DNA of 64,000 nt from a virus: the IMG/VR virus record IMGVR_UViG_3300009104_000008, positions 1 to 64,000 of that record; one strand, written 5' to 3'. The notes under the pieces are model-generated. The model ran no database searches. It was not told the DNA's origin and was given only the letters and a program-made list of their open reading frames with translations. Each line of letters starts with the position of its first letter. The first letter of the stretch is position 1. A program made the position numbers and the translations under genes. Of the stretch, positions 45,605 to 52,431 are shown in pieces.

Positions 45605-45765
45605 TCTATCACATCATATCCATTTAACTTTAAACAACCTTCACAACATTCAGTTGTATCGGGATGGCAATTATGACCTTCTATTGTTTTAAACATCTTT
45701 TTATCCTCCAATCTGCATTGTTTTAAATGCTCTCTCCACGCTATTATTTCCAAATGAATGCTCAT
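45601..45765 (-). CDS. Small Cys/His protein
   Basis: 54 residues from the ATG at 45765, selected because GGTGA lies seven bases upstream and it overlaps the upstream stop by ATGA. Contains HNCHPDTTECCEGCLKL, a probable metal-binding cluster. Function unknown. Confidence 0.55.
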   Translation of the reverse strand: MSIHLEIIAWREHLKQCRLEDKKMFKTIEGHNCHPDTTECCEGCLKLNGYDVIE

Positions 45766-45845
45766 TTCATAATCACCCATCTGCAACAATCTTCGGTTTT
45801 AATTCGTAATTCTGTTATTTTCATTCCACAGTTTTCACACTTCAT
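45762..45845 (-). CDS. 27-residue zinc-ribbon microprotein
   Basis: ATG at 45845 with GGTGAATAAT upstream. Sequence starts MKCENCGMKITELRIK and ends EDCCRWVIMK, giving C-x2-C and CC, a minimal zinc knuckle. Stop overlaps the next ATG. Too short for standard gene finders but the ribosome site and overlap support it. Confidence 0.5.
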   Translation of the reverse strand: MKCENCGMKITELRIKTEDCCRWVIMK

Positions 45846-45846
45846 A

Positions 45847-45963
45847 TTATTCACCTCTTAATTCCACATGATGTGGGTTCTCATAATATTGTTTAATTAA
45901 ATATTTCCAATAACAATTAATGCACATATCTTTATGATAAATTTCTTTATCACACTTGCACAT
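45847..45963 (-). CDS. 38-residue zinc-ribbon microprotein
   Basis: From the ATG at 45963, which overlaps the end of the upstream gene by 14 bases. MCKCDKEIYHKDMCINCYWK gives C-x-C...C-x2-C. A longer in-frame reading to 46047 would overlap the upstream gene by almost 100 bases and is less likely. Confidence 0.5.
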   Translation of the reverse strand: MCKCDKEIYHKDMCINCYWKYLIKQYYENPHHVELRGE

Positions 45964-46282
45964 CAAATACACGCCCCAAATAACCATCACTAAAACAATT
46001 ATCACATATGGGGGTATCATATTCTGGCCATGCAGGATTAGCCCCATTCCAATTATCTACATAAATCAATTTATTACATTGACCGCATCTAAATCTAACT
46101 CTATCATTCATAATAGTTAGACATTGAGTAATATAAAACTTAGCAGGGGCATAATCTCTAACATCAATTAAAGCATAACCCCGTTCTGAATTATCGGGAA
46201 CTTTCAAAAGATACATTCCTATCTTATAACTTCCCACACCATCTTTATCTAATAAATTAAACATACCATATTTAGCCATCAA
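45950..46282 (-). CDS. Small zinc-ribbon protein
   Basis: 110 residues: an N-terminal beta region (GMYLLKVPDNSERGYALIDV) and a C-terminal zinc ribbon FRCGQCNKLI ... PICDNCFSDG (about 66-100). Overlaps the upstream gene by ATGA. Function unknown; nucleic-acid or protein binding. Confidence 0.65.
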   Translation of the reverse strand: MMAKYGMFNLLDKDGVGSYKIGMYLLKVPDNSERGYALIDVRDYAPAKFYITQCLTIMNDRVRFRCGQCNKLIYVDNWNGANPAWPEYDTPICDNCFSDGYLGRVFDVQV

Positions 46283-46482
46283 AGCATCTCCGGCAAATTA
46301 AGTTGTTTTATGATTGGTTCAATATCACGCATTACAATAAGAGTTGCATCATTTAACTCATCGGTGCAATCTGCTCTTATTTTAACGCTCTTAACAATCC
46401 AAACATGATAAGAACCAGATTTTGATTGCCCGAATTCAACTGTATATCTAAAATTATCTTCTTTAACTTCTATATTGTTCAT
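46279..46482 (-). CDS. Small alpha/beta protein
   Basis: 67 residues: strands FRYTVEFGQSKSGSYHVWIV then a helix ending IKQLNLPEML. Coupled by ATGA overlaps to both neighbours. Function unknown. Confidence 0.6.
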   Translation of the reverse strand: MNNIEVKEDNFRYTVEFGQSKSGSYHVWIVKSVKIRADCTDELNDATLIVMRDIEPIIKQLNLPEML

Positions 46483-47201
46483 TCCATTACCTCCGTTATT
46501 CTATGTAATGTAGCATCTGCAATATCTTGAGAACAAGCCTGAGATGTATGATTCATACACTCAAACCTACAATCTAATACAGGCTCATTAACTATAATAT
46601 CATATTTTAACAATGAATCAACAAGAACCTGTTGAATATGTGCTATCTCAGAAATAAAATAATCATTCATTCTGCTTTCTATTTCTTTAGGTGCTCTTTT
46701 CTCATCAGTAGTCCATTCAACCTTATAATTAATAGTTAATTCGTTGCGCCAACTATAGGTGGTTAAATATACATTAAGAACCATATCTTCCCCTACAATA
46801 GTATAATGTGTAAGTTCATCACTATCTGTAAGATATAATGAAGCCAAAGAAGGAATTTCATTTTCAACTATCTTTGTCTTTTCTTCAACTCTTTCAACCA
46901 CTTCATGAATAAAACCGTTGTTAGTTAATTGCTCAGATATATTTCCTGCCTCATATTCATAAGATGTTGAAAACATTTCATCTCCCTCTTCATTAGTGGA
47001 TAAAGAGTCTTTTATGAAAAAAACATAATGCGACTTTAATTGCTGTTCTGTAGTAGGCACATAATAATCCTCTTTCTCACAATTCTTAAATTCACCCAAA
47101 AAGAAATCTTGTTTTTGCATTTCAATAAAGAAATCTCTTATTTTCTCTTCTTCTTTTATTGGGAATTCAATGCTTATGCTTCTTTCATATCTCAAACTCA
47201 T
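46479..47201 (-). CDS. 240-residue protein heading the small-gene operon
   Basis: Beta-rich N-terminal half, helical C-terminal half with CRFECMNHTSQACSQDI. Its ATG is only 18 bases from the conserved promoter module at 47219-47260, so its mRNA may be leaderless or nearly so. First gene of the 44.8-47.2 kb operon. Family not recognised. Confidence 0.65.
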   Translation of the reverse strand: MSLRYERSISIEFPIKEEEKIRDFFIEMQKQDFFLGEFKNCEKEDYYVPTTEQQLKSHYVFFIKDSLSTNEEGDEMFSTSYEYEAGNISEQLTNNGFIHEVVERVEEKTKIVENEIPSLASLYLTDSDELTHYTIVGEDMVLNVYLTTYSWRNELTINYKVEWTTDEKRAPKEIESRMNDYFISEIAHIQQVLVDSLLKYDIIVNEPVLDCRFECMNHTSQACSQDIADATLHRITEVME

Positions 47202-47218
47202 ATACTACACCAACAACG

Positions 47219-47260
47219 ATAGGGGTTATCAAGGGTAATAGCAAAGCATTACCATATGGT
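47219..47260 (-). promoter_or_regulatory. Promoter module CATATG copy 1 (for the small-gene operon)
   Basis: Read on the minus strand: ACCATATGGT, then AATGCTTTGCTATTACCC, then ATAACCCCTAT, 18 bases before the ATG at 47201. The same two end elements occur in front of the 47868 gene at identical spacing (32 bases between starts). The segment TGCTTTGCTA also recurs at 44641-44650 next to another ACCATATGGT. Likely an operator plus core promoter used by several viral transcripts. Confidence 0.6.
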
Positions 47261-47297
47261 TGGATAATGGAACTTTGTGAATGCTTAAACCCCAATA

Positions 47298-47313
47298 TGG
47301 CCCAGAAGGGCCA
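47298..47313 (-). terminator. Short perfect hairpin after the high-GC gene
   Basis: TGGCCC (47298-47303), loop AGAA, GGGCCA (47308-47313): a 6-bp GC-rich stem 28 bases past the stop of the 47341-47868 gene. No long T-run follows, so terminator function is uncertain; it may be a processing or protein-binding hairpin. Confidence 0.35.
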
Positions 47314-47321
47314 ATTGAGGC

Positions 47322-47910
47322 GTAGGCGGGGAAATCACGCTTATTCGGAATCCTCCGAATCTGCCGATGGTTGGGTTAGAACAACGGGTAATTCTCCATC
47401 CCACCAATACTCGGCTTCTGTGTCGTTTGCGGCCATAGATGAATAGGCCTTCTTGAGTCTTGCATTTACAGGCTTTGAAACTGCTTCGCCATATTCGGAA
47501 GCATCCTCATAAAGACCGCCACCACTGCGCCCATGTCGGGTCATCAGTGAAGCGACTATCTCATTATCGCTGTATGTTGCGACCATTACCGCATTTAGGT
47601 CTTGAGTCGCACTGTCTGCATTTGCTACAACTTGTGCTGGTAGGCTTGAAGTCTTGCCCTTTCGGAAGGGTGCGCCCTCAATACCAGCGAAACAAGCCCT
47701 AATAGCGTCATACATTGACTGTGCTGATTCATCGCTTGTGCGACCAATAGTCAGCAGTTGGCTCAATACCGCCAACTTAGGGTATTCTGTCGAGTAGTCT
47801 GGATTAACATTCATCCAAGCCTCGATTTCTTCTGCTTTGTTATCAAATTTCACTCTAATATCTGTCATATTTCTTCTCTCCTTATCTCCCGTAGGTTATT
47901 CCCCGCCTAC
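47322..47910. repeat. 12-bp complementary arms around paralogue 1
   Basis: GTAGGCGGGGAA at 47322-47333 and its exact complement TTCCCCGCCTAC at 47899-47910 flank the gene. The right arm lies about 20-30 bases after the promoter module, close to the expected mRNA start and 31 bases before the ATG; the left arm is 8 bases past the stop. So the mRNA ends could pair. The right arm also forms a local GTAGG/CCTAC hairpin. Confidence 0.65.
47341..47868 (-). CDS. Strand-switch paralogue 1, unknown family
   Basis: 175 residues. Shares with the divergent gene at 48325: PFRKGKTSSLPA (PWRKGGGGVLPA in the other), RHGRSGGG (PHGRSSKQ), then DASEYGEAVSKPVNARLKKA (DGADYGAYISKSIKKTATSL), and an acidic end SADSEDSE. 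GC is about 47% in sampled lines, like the capsid gene and far above neighbours, suggesting high expression or a different source. GGAGA precedes the ATG. No Cys pattern or enzyme motif seen apart from one Cys near 69. Function unknown. Confidence 0.75.
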   Translation of the reverse strand: MTDIRVKFDNKAEEIEAWMNVNPDYSTEYPKLAVLSQLLTIGRTSDESAQSMYDAIRACFAGIEGAPFRKGKTSSLPAQVVANADSATQDLNAVMVATYSDNEIVASLMTRHGRSGGGLYEDASEYGEAVSKPVNARLKKAYSSMAANDTEAEYWWDGELPVVLTQPSADSEDSE

Positions 47911-47925
47911 ATCTAATGGCCGAGT

Positions 47926-47967
47926 ATAGGGGTTATAGGGTGTTACTCAAAGTTCACACCATATGGT
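47926..47967 (-). promoter_or_regulatory. Promoter module CATATG copy 2 (for paralogue 1)
   Basis: On the minus strand ACCATATGGT (47958-47967), then GTGAACTTTGAGTAACACCCT, then ATAACCCCTAT (47926-47936). Spacing equals copy 1. With archaeal spacing the transcript should start near 47905, at the complementary arm. The palindrome could bind a dimeric regulator; ATAACCCCTAT lies where a TATA/BRE element would. Confidence 0.6.
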
Positions 47968-48036
47968 AGTAATTGGTTTAATTAGATTAATTTAATTATT
48001 ATGTCTAACTTTTGCAGTCGGGCAGGAAGCAGATAA

Positions 48037-48258
48037 GGTATGACAACAGGAGATTACAATGTTGCTATTGGTTATGATGCTGGAATTGCATATATTTGCA
48101 GTGTAGAAATTGCACTAAGAATAATAACTTGGATTTTCAATATGTTAGCGTCATCCGTCAATGAAAAACGCTACTTTCTTTTGAATACCACTTTTCCACT
48201 TTTCCAATGTTTCCAACCCTATCATATGGTTCGACTTTGTTCCGAACCCTTCATATAG
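48037..48258 (+). pseudogene. Orphan fragment resembling tail-fibre/adhesin repeat
   Basis: Between the divergent paralogues an ATG at 48040 begins MTTGDYNVAIGYDAG, the head-repeat motif of trimeric adhesins and phage fibres (usually xxGxxNVAIGYxAG). After about 16 residues the similarity ends and the frame turns into AT-rich sequence that overlaps the promoter of paralogue 2. Not expected to be a functional gene; it may be a leftover or template-like copy of a fibre segment. The rest of 47968-48277 holds a CATATG site at 48223-48229 and a TATA-like CATATA at 48252-48257. Confidence 0.35.
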
Positions 48259-48277
48259 GCTTACTCGATGGGATATA

Positions 48278-48851
48278 TTGCCCCTACAAGGCGACAGATA
48301 ACTCAGTTATCAGAGGTAATTATTATGGCAGAAAGTTGGAATGATACACTATTAAAGGCACAACAAATGATTGACGCAGATGAGGCTGGAAACATCACTA
48401 ATGATGTTAGACAGGCTTTTGAGATGCTAAGTAATGTTGGTAATCAACAGTATGAAGCAACAGGAGAAACACCTGAATCTATACAAAAGGCGATTAAGGA
48501 GACATTAAGGAATTATCCCGGATATCCTTGGAGAAAGGGCGGTGGCGGCGTATTGCCAGCAACTGCACTTAGCGTTGTTGATTCACTCGGCACAGATGCC
48601 GCCAATTCATTTGGTCGCGCATTCGATGAGTGTGGGGAGGGTATTCGTGCTTTCCTTACACCACACGGTCGTAGCAGTAAACAATCCTATTCGGATGGTG
48701 CTGACTATGGAGCATATATTAGCAAGTCTATCAAAAAGACTGCAACAAGCCTATACAAGGCTGGAACATGGGATGGAACATTAGACGGTCTATCCTCCGC
48801 TATTATGGAGGATGACGAATCAGAGTGATTCTGTTGACCTTGTAGGGGCAA
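48278..48851. repeat. Complementary arms around paralogue 2 (14 bp, extendable to 20)
   Basis: TTGCCCCTACAAGG at 48278-48291 and CCTTGTAGGGGCAA at 48838-48851 are exact complements. The pairing continues inward as CGACAG (48292-48297) with CTGTTG (48831-48836) if one A (48837) is bulged, giving 20 pairs with one G-U. The left arm is near the expected mRNA start (TATA-like element 25 bases upstream) and the right arm begins just after the stop. A GATAACTCAGTTATC palindrome at 48296-48310 follows the left arm. Confidence 0.7.
48325..48828 (+). CDS. Strand-switch paralogue 2, unknown family
   Basis: 167 residues from the ATG at 48325 (GAGGT six bases upstream); a longer reading to 48268 would run through the arm and is rejected. 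Begins MAESWNDTLLKAQQM, where WNDTLLKA recalls the late-gene tag. Homologous to the gene at 47341 in the central PWRKG and HGRS blocks and in the acidic end DDESE. High GC and GC-ending codons. Divergent transcription and matched arm architecture imply duplication followed by inversion. Function unknown. Confidence 0.75.
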   Translation: MAESWNDTLLKAQQMIDADEAGNITNDVRQAFEMLSNVGNQQYEATGETPESIQKAIKETLRNYPGYPWRKGGGGVLPATALSVVDSLGTDAANSFGRAFDECGEGIRAFLTPHGRSSKQSYSDGADYGAYISKSIKKTATSLYKAGTWDGTLDGLSSAIMEDDESE

Positions 48852-49428
48852 CACACTCTTTTTATTCAATTCATAATATAATCAAATTATGAGGTGTTTA
48901 TATTTCAAAGCAATATAACACCATATGATTGTATTTACTTAAAATTAACATTAGGTCGGAGTCGCGGGAGCATCTTTTATAACCCCCTTCGTGAATCTTG
49001 TATTGTTAATCAATACCAACCAATTCCAAGAGAAGGTTTAATCAGAACATATCTTATAAGGTATCTTAATTATGTTTCTAAATTTCTCTTCCAAATTAAC
49101 AGGTATTTCTAACACCTTCATTAACAGATGAATATCTATAAGATATTAATATGTATACCAATATCCTATATTGTATATCCTATATATTATACTATAAGAA
49201 CAATCAAATGTGGGTCAATATGCAACACTTCCAGTTTTCCAGTATCGTTGGAAAAGATAAAGTGAAGCAAAATGAACCACATATAAAAGATATCTTATAC
49301 AATATAATCATTATTCTAATTTCCAATTATTACAATACTATATACCCCTCCTTCTCTCTCCCTTCTCTCTCTCCCTATTCTCTATGGGGTGGGCTGGAAA
49401 AGTCGGAATAGTGGAATAGACGAGAATC
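48852..49428. promoter_or_regulatory. AT-rich intergenic region with CATATG site and pyrimidine tract
   Basis: No convincing gene. After the right arm comes a T-rich stretch (CTCTTTTTATT) that could end the paralogue transcript. ACCATATGAT lies at 48920-48929, TTTTATAA near 48975, several TATA-like repeats at 49130-49200, and a 32-base uninterrupted pyrimidine run at 49345-49376. Probably the early promoter region for the plus-strand genes; an origin or unwinding element is possible. Confidence 0.45.
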
Positions 49429-50448
49429 ATGCTCAATATGAATCACATATACCATAATATGTATAACAAAATGAAGTTTCTAACCGATTGGAAAGATAGC
49501 AGAAAAGTCGAGATGGCTAAAATGACAGACAAAAAATATAAATTAACATTAGAAGAATTTAAGAGTATTCAACAGCGAAAAGCCAAAGGTAGTTCTTGGG
49601 CTGCTATTAGAGATGATATGTTTTACACATATACAGAAGGATATCTGATTACTATTTCAGATTTATCAAGACAATATTATCAATTGAAATATAAACAAAA
49701 TGACCCAGTTAAACCAACAAGAGGTCAATGGTCTATGTCTGAAACTCAAGCACTTATTGGTATGTTCAATACTGGAATACCCCGAAAACACATGATGGCG
49801 GCTCTTAATAGAACTTATGCTCAAGTAGCGTCTAAAATTGCTAATCTTAAGAAGGGTAATAAATTAGTTGGGAATGACATAAGAGAAAGGAACGCTAAGG
49901 AAGTAAGGGCATTACCTGCATCAACAATAGAAAAGAGGGCAATGATGTTTCATGGTCTATATTCAACAGTTCCAATTGGAAATGTAGATACTTTAAAAGA
50001 AAAATCTGAACAGGTTATAGCAGATGTAAAAGAAATGCTTAAAGAAACACCACCTGATGTAAATTTAGATGAAAAGAATAATCCATTCCTTTACAATCTA
50101 ATGAAACCAGAAATTCAAAATACTGAGGTAAAAACATCATTTAAACAAAGTAATCCTACAGTTGTAGATAACGAAGGTAATCAATTGAATAAGGTTTCTC
50201 AAGATATTGTAGAACAATGTCAATATATTTGCGACCTATTATTATCAAAGAATAAACAATATGGTAATTCAGTATCAGAACCTGTAAGAATTTTCTCAAA
50301 GGCTGATACTAGTGAGCAAATCAAAGTTAGAATTGATGATAAGATTAGCAGGTTAATTAGGGGCGATGATTCCTTAGAACCTGATGAAGATATAGTTGAT
50401 GATTTAATCGGATATTTAATCTTATTAAAGATTCAAATGGATAAGTAA
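49429..50448 (+). CDS. SANT/Myb-like plus DUF1599 (NMAD1) protein
   Basis: 339 residues; start uncertain (ATGs at 49429, 49474, 49513, none with a strong ribosome site, so it may be leaderless). Middle region QWSMSETQALIGMFNTGIPR then TYAQVASKIANLKKG is a SANT/Myb-like DNA-binding helix set. The C-terminal 85 residues match DUF1599, the nucleotide-modification-associated domain 1: LLSKNKQYGNS ... IRIDDKISRLIRG-like ... DEDIVDDLIGYLILLKI. Suggests involvement with modified nucleotides or dUTP/thymidylate-like chemistry. Confidence 0.7.
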   Translation: MLNMNHIYHNMYNKMKFLTDWKDSRKVEMAKMTDKKYKLTLEEFKSIQQRKAKGSSWAAIRDDMFYTYTEGYLITISDLSRQYYQLKYKQNDPVKPTRGQWSMSETQALIGMFNTGIPRKHMMAALNRTYAQVASKIANLKKGNKLVGNDIRERNAKEVRALPASTIEKRAMMFHGLYSTVPIGNVDTLKEKSEQVIADVKEMLKETPPDVNLDEKNNPFLYNLMKPEIQNTEVKTSFKQSNPTVVDNEGNQLNKVSQDIVEQCQYICDLLLSKNKQYGNSVSEPVRIFSKADTSEQIKVRIDDKISRLIRGDDSLEPDEDIVDDLIGYLILLKIQMDK

Positions 50449-50526
50449 CATTCACATGGTCTTAGAGTGGCCAAGACGCAACTATGGCGTTTTTAAAGAA
50501 ATTTTTAAACAGATTTAGGGGCAACT

Positions 50527-50664
50527 ATGTGGAATAGTAGGTTTATCAAACATAAAAAGATTCAAAGATATAAAAAAGAGGAAAAACGAAGGCCAATCGT
50601 TCTTAGGCAACTAAGGAGTATGAAGGTGAAGACTTTACTAATCCCTATCAAAGTTCCAATGTAA
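50527..50664 (+). CDS. 45-residue basic microprotein
   Basis: ATG at 50527, stop at 50662-50664. Very basic (IKHKKIQRYKKEEKRRPIVL, then RQLRSMKVK). GGGG lies a few bases upstream. No overlap support. Plausible nucleic-acid-binding peptide but could be chance. Confidence 0.35.
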   Translation: MWNSRFIKHKKIQRYKKEEKRRPIVLRQLRSMKVKTLLIPIKVPM

Positions 50665-51007
50665 AGCGGTTACTATGGTATGGTATGGCGACTCTAGGTT
50701 TATTAGAAAATCTCAATCCTCTAACCCAGATACGGGCATAGAACCGGAATCTTCCTACATCACACTTTAGTGGTTTTATCAAGTAATAAATGCAAACTCC
50801 TTCTTTAATTAGATAATTGGGCCTTTCTTCTCCAATGCATTTTTCCACATTACACTCAAAATACCACACGGGATTAATTTCCACGCGGGTATACTGGGTA
50901 GAGTTTACCAAATAAAAAAGATAAATTACTTCATATTTTGTTAGGCATAATCATATAAATGGTAAGGGGATTACTCAAGTTCCTATCTTTCTCTATCCGA
51001 TTAATAA
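50665..51007. other. Intergenic region without a supported gene
   Basis: About 340 bases before the tRNA-Leu. A minus-strand frame of 87 codons is present but starts with TTG, lacks a ribosome site and opposes all neighbours. No tRNA, clear hairpin or promoter stood out. Confidence 0.4.
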
Positions 51008-51094
51008 TGCGAGATACCCAAGTTTGGTCAAAGGGGCAGGACTTAAGATTCTGTGCGTAGTGCTTCGGGAGTTCAAATCTCCCTCTCGCAACCA
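51008..51094 (+). tRNA. tRNA-Leu (anticodon TAA)
   Basis: Acceptor TGCGAGA (51008-51014) pairs with TCTCGCA; D arm CCC...GGG with the Leu-type AAGTTTGGTCAAA loop; anticodon stem CAGGA/TTCTG around loop CTTAAGA (TAA); a long variable arm; T arm GGGAG TTCAAAT CTCCC; discriminator A and an encoded CCA (51092-51094). TTA is a major Leu codon in this AT-rich genome, so the virus supplies its own decoder. Confidence 0.93.
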
Positions 51095-51339
51095 TTAAAC
51101 TCCAAAGGCCCGTATAGCAGCCTACTTTCATTTAATAGGGAATGGTGGAGAAAACCTATCAAGTTGGGTGAGAAGCCCACATTACCTATTCAAAACAGGC
51201 GTTAACCCTGTTCAATAATTAAAAGTTAAAGTAACCTATATAAGGAAACGCAAGTATGTAGTCTTACCTAAGACAAACAATATCACTCGTCAAAGTTAAA
51301 CATAATGAAAAAGAAGGGAATAAAAAATGAGGAAGAAAT
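51095..51339 (+). ncRNA. Region with two tandem hairpins, possible structured leader
   Basis: TGGGT/GCCCA (51165-51169 with 51175-51179) and AACAGG/CCTGTT (51194-51199 with 51207-51212, 7-base loop) lie between tRNA-Leu and the next gene. The second resembles an anticodon arm but lacks U33. May be processing signals of a tRNA-containing transcript or a leader of the 51340 gene. Weak. Confidence 0.25.
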
Positions 51340-51990
51340 ATGCCAACAAGAGAATGTAATTATCAATTAGAAAACGGATTTAGATGTAAAAAAACATTTA
51401 CTGTTCCGAGTAATACTTGGAAAAAATATAGATGTCCAGAACACGAACATCATAGTGCTAATCGAGGAAACCTTCGTGCGGCAAGTGCAACTTTAAGTCA
51501 ACAAAAAATAGACTTAAGAAAATTTGTTCAAGATTTTAAAGATGATACCTTACCTGACATTCAAGTTAAATTGTTAGAGGGCATTCACGAAAGAGAAGAA
51601 CTATCAAAAAGAATAGATGAAATTACTGAAGGAGAATGGCAAGGTTCACTAGCACCAACATCATTAGAAGACCTTATTCGTAGTGCGCCAGAACTAAGTT
51701 TAGATTTTGCTGAGTATAAAGTGCAAGTAGATGAATTTTATGACGAAATGAGTAAAGTTCATAGTGCTTATATTAAGCAAACAAAAACAGCACATTCTAA
51801 TTCTATGTCAGACTTTAGGACATTAAAGAAAGAAATTGATGATAAAATAAATGATAAGTTAGATTCATTTTCATTAAAGGCAGAAGTAATTAATAGATTC
51901 GCTAATCAAATAAATATTATTAATAATCGTAATATTGGTTATGAAAAGCGTATTGCTGAATTAGAGAATAAAATTGAAAAATTAAGTTAA
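51340..51990 (+). CDS. Zinc finger plus coiled-coil protein
   Basis: 216 residues. N-terminal CNYQLENGFRCKKTF and YRCPEHEHH (residues about 6-37) form a Cys/His zinc site; the rest is long helix/coiled coil ending NRNIGYEKRIAELENKIEKL. GAGG precedes the ATG. Its stop touches the first base of tRNA-Lys, so both are on one transcript. Function unknown. Confidence 0.7.
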   Translation: MPTRECNYQLENGFRCKKTFTVPSNTWKKYRCPEHEHHSANRGNLRAASATLSQQKIDLRKFVQDFKDDTLPDIQVKLLEGIHEREELSKRIDEITEGEWQGSLAPTSLEDLIRSAPELSLDFAEYKVQVDEFYDEMSKVHSAYIKQTKTAHSNSMSDFRTLKKEIDDKINDKLDSFSLKAEVINRFANQINIINNRNIGYEKRIAELENKIEKLS

Positions 51991-52067
51991 AGGTCTGTGG
52001 CGCAGTCAGGTAGCGCAACGGGCTTTTAACCCGTTGGTCGCGGGTTCAAATCCTGCCAGACCTACCA
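51991..52067 (+). tRNA. tRNA-Lys (anticodon TTT)
   Basis: Acceptor AGGTCTG (51991-51997) pairs with CAGACCT; D arm GCGC...GCGC with GTCAGGTA; anticodon stem ACGGG/CCCGT around loop CTTTTAA (TTT); T arm GCGGG TTCAAAT CCTGC; discriminator A and encoded CCA (52065-52067). Starts directly after the upstream stop codon. AAA is heavily used in the viral genes. Confidence 0.95.
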
Positions 52068-52084
52068 ATTCAAGAGGAATAAAT

Positions 52085-52228
52085 ATGATAAAGATATGTG
52101 TAATATGTAAAAAGAAATATGAGGGTTATGGAAATAATGCCGCACCATTCACAATAGGAAGATGTTGTGATAATTGTAATTTAGCAAAAGTTCTCCCTTA
52201 TAGAATGAAAAAGGAGTTTGGAATATGA
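52085..52228 (+). CDS. 47-residue zinc-ribbon protein
   Basis: ATG at 52085 with AGAGGAA upstream; a longer in-frame reading begins inside tRNA-Lys and is rejected. MIKICVICKKKYEG ... RCCDNCNLAK gives a C-x2-C...C-x2-C ribbon. First of a run of tiny zinc proteins coupled by ATGA overlaps. Confidence 0.6.
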   Translation: MIKICVICKKKYEGYGNNAAPFTIGRCCDNCNLAKVLPYRMKKEFGI

Positions 52229-52311
52229 AGAATAAAACATTATGTAGATGGTGTGGAGTAAAAGTTCATTGGGGTCATGATAGGACAAGAAAATGCGAGG
52301 CTTGCAAATGA
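52225..52311 (+). CDS. 28-residue zinc microprotein
   Basis: ATG overlaps the previous stop (ATGA) and its stop overlaps the next ATG. MKNKTLCRWCGVKVHWGHDR then KCEACK has two C-x2-C pairs separated by 15 residues, enough for a zinc ribbon. The double overlap and Cys spacing argue it is real. Confidence 0.55.
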   Translation: MKNKTLCRWCGVKVHWGHDRTRKCEACK

Positions 52312-52427
52312 AATGTAAGAAATGTATTAAAGGAGTAATCATGAAACAAATTTCATTAGGGGAATTTGAACCAATTCCCTGCGATTGCTCAATAGAAAAA
52401 TGGTTCGAAGGATTAAAGAAGAGTTGA
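52308..52427 (+). CDS. 39-residue zinc microprotein
   Basis: Overlaps the previous stop. MKCKKCIKGVIMKQISLG ... PCDCSIEKWFEGLKKS holds C-x2-C and C-x-C, a minimal metal-binding pattern like many phage ribbon proteins. Function unknown. Confidence 0.55.
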   Translation: MKCKKCIKGVIMKQISLGEFEPIPCDCSIEKWFEGLKKS

Positions 52428-52431
52428 AGAA

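Noticed and set aside
48037-48258. Functional 72-residue gene between the paralogues
   Set aside because: Only the first 16 residues look like protein; the remainder runs through the promoter of paralogue 2.
48278-48851. Arms as terminal inverted repeats of a transposable element
   Set aside because: No transposase motif in the enclosed protein, no target duplication seen outside the arms, and the arms match expected transcript ends rather than a transposon layout.
50648-50911. Minus-strand 87-codon frame in the plus-strand region
   Set aside because: Starts with TTG, no ribosome site, opposes all neighbouring genes and overlaps a plus-strand candidate.
50931-51131. Minus-strand 66-codon frame
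   Set aside because: Runs antisense through tRNA-Leu, so it is a shadow.
51191-51215. Third tRNA suggested by an anticodon-like hairpin
   Set aside because: Loop lacks U33 and no acceptor or T arm could be assembled.
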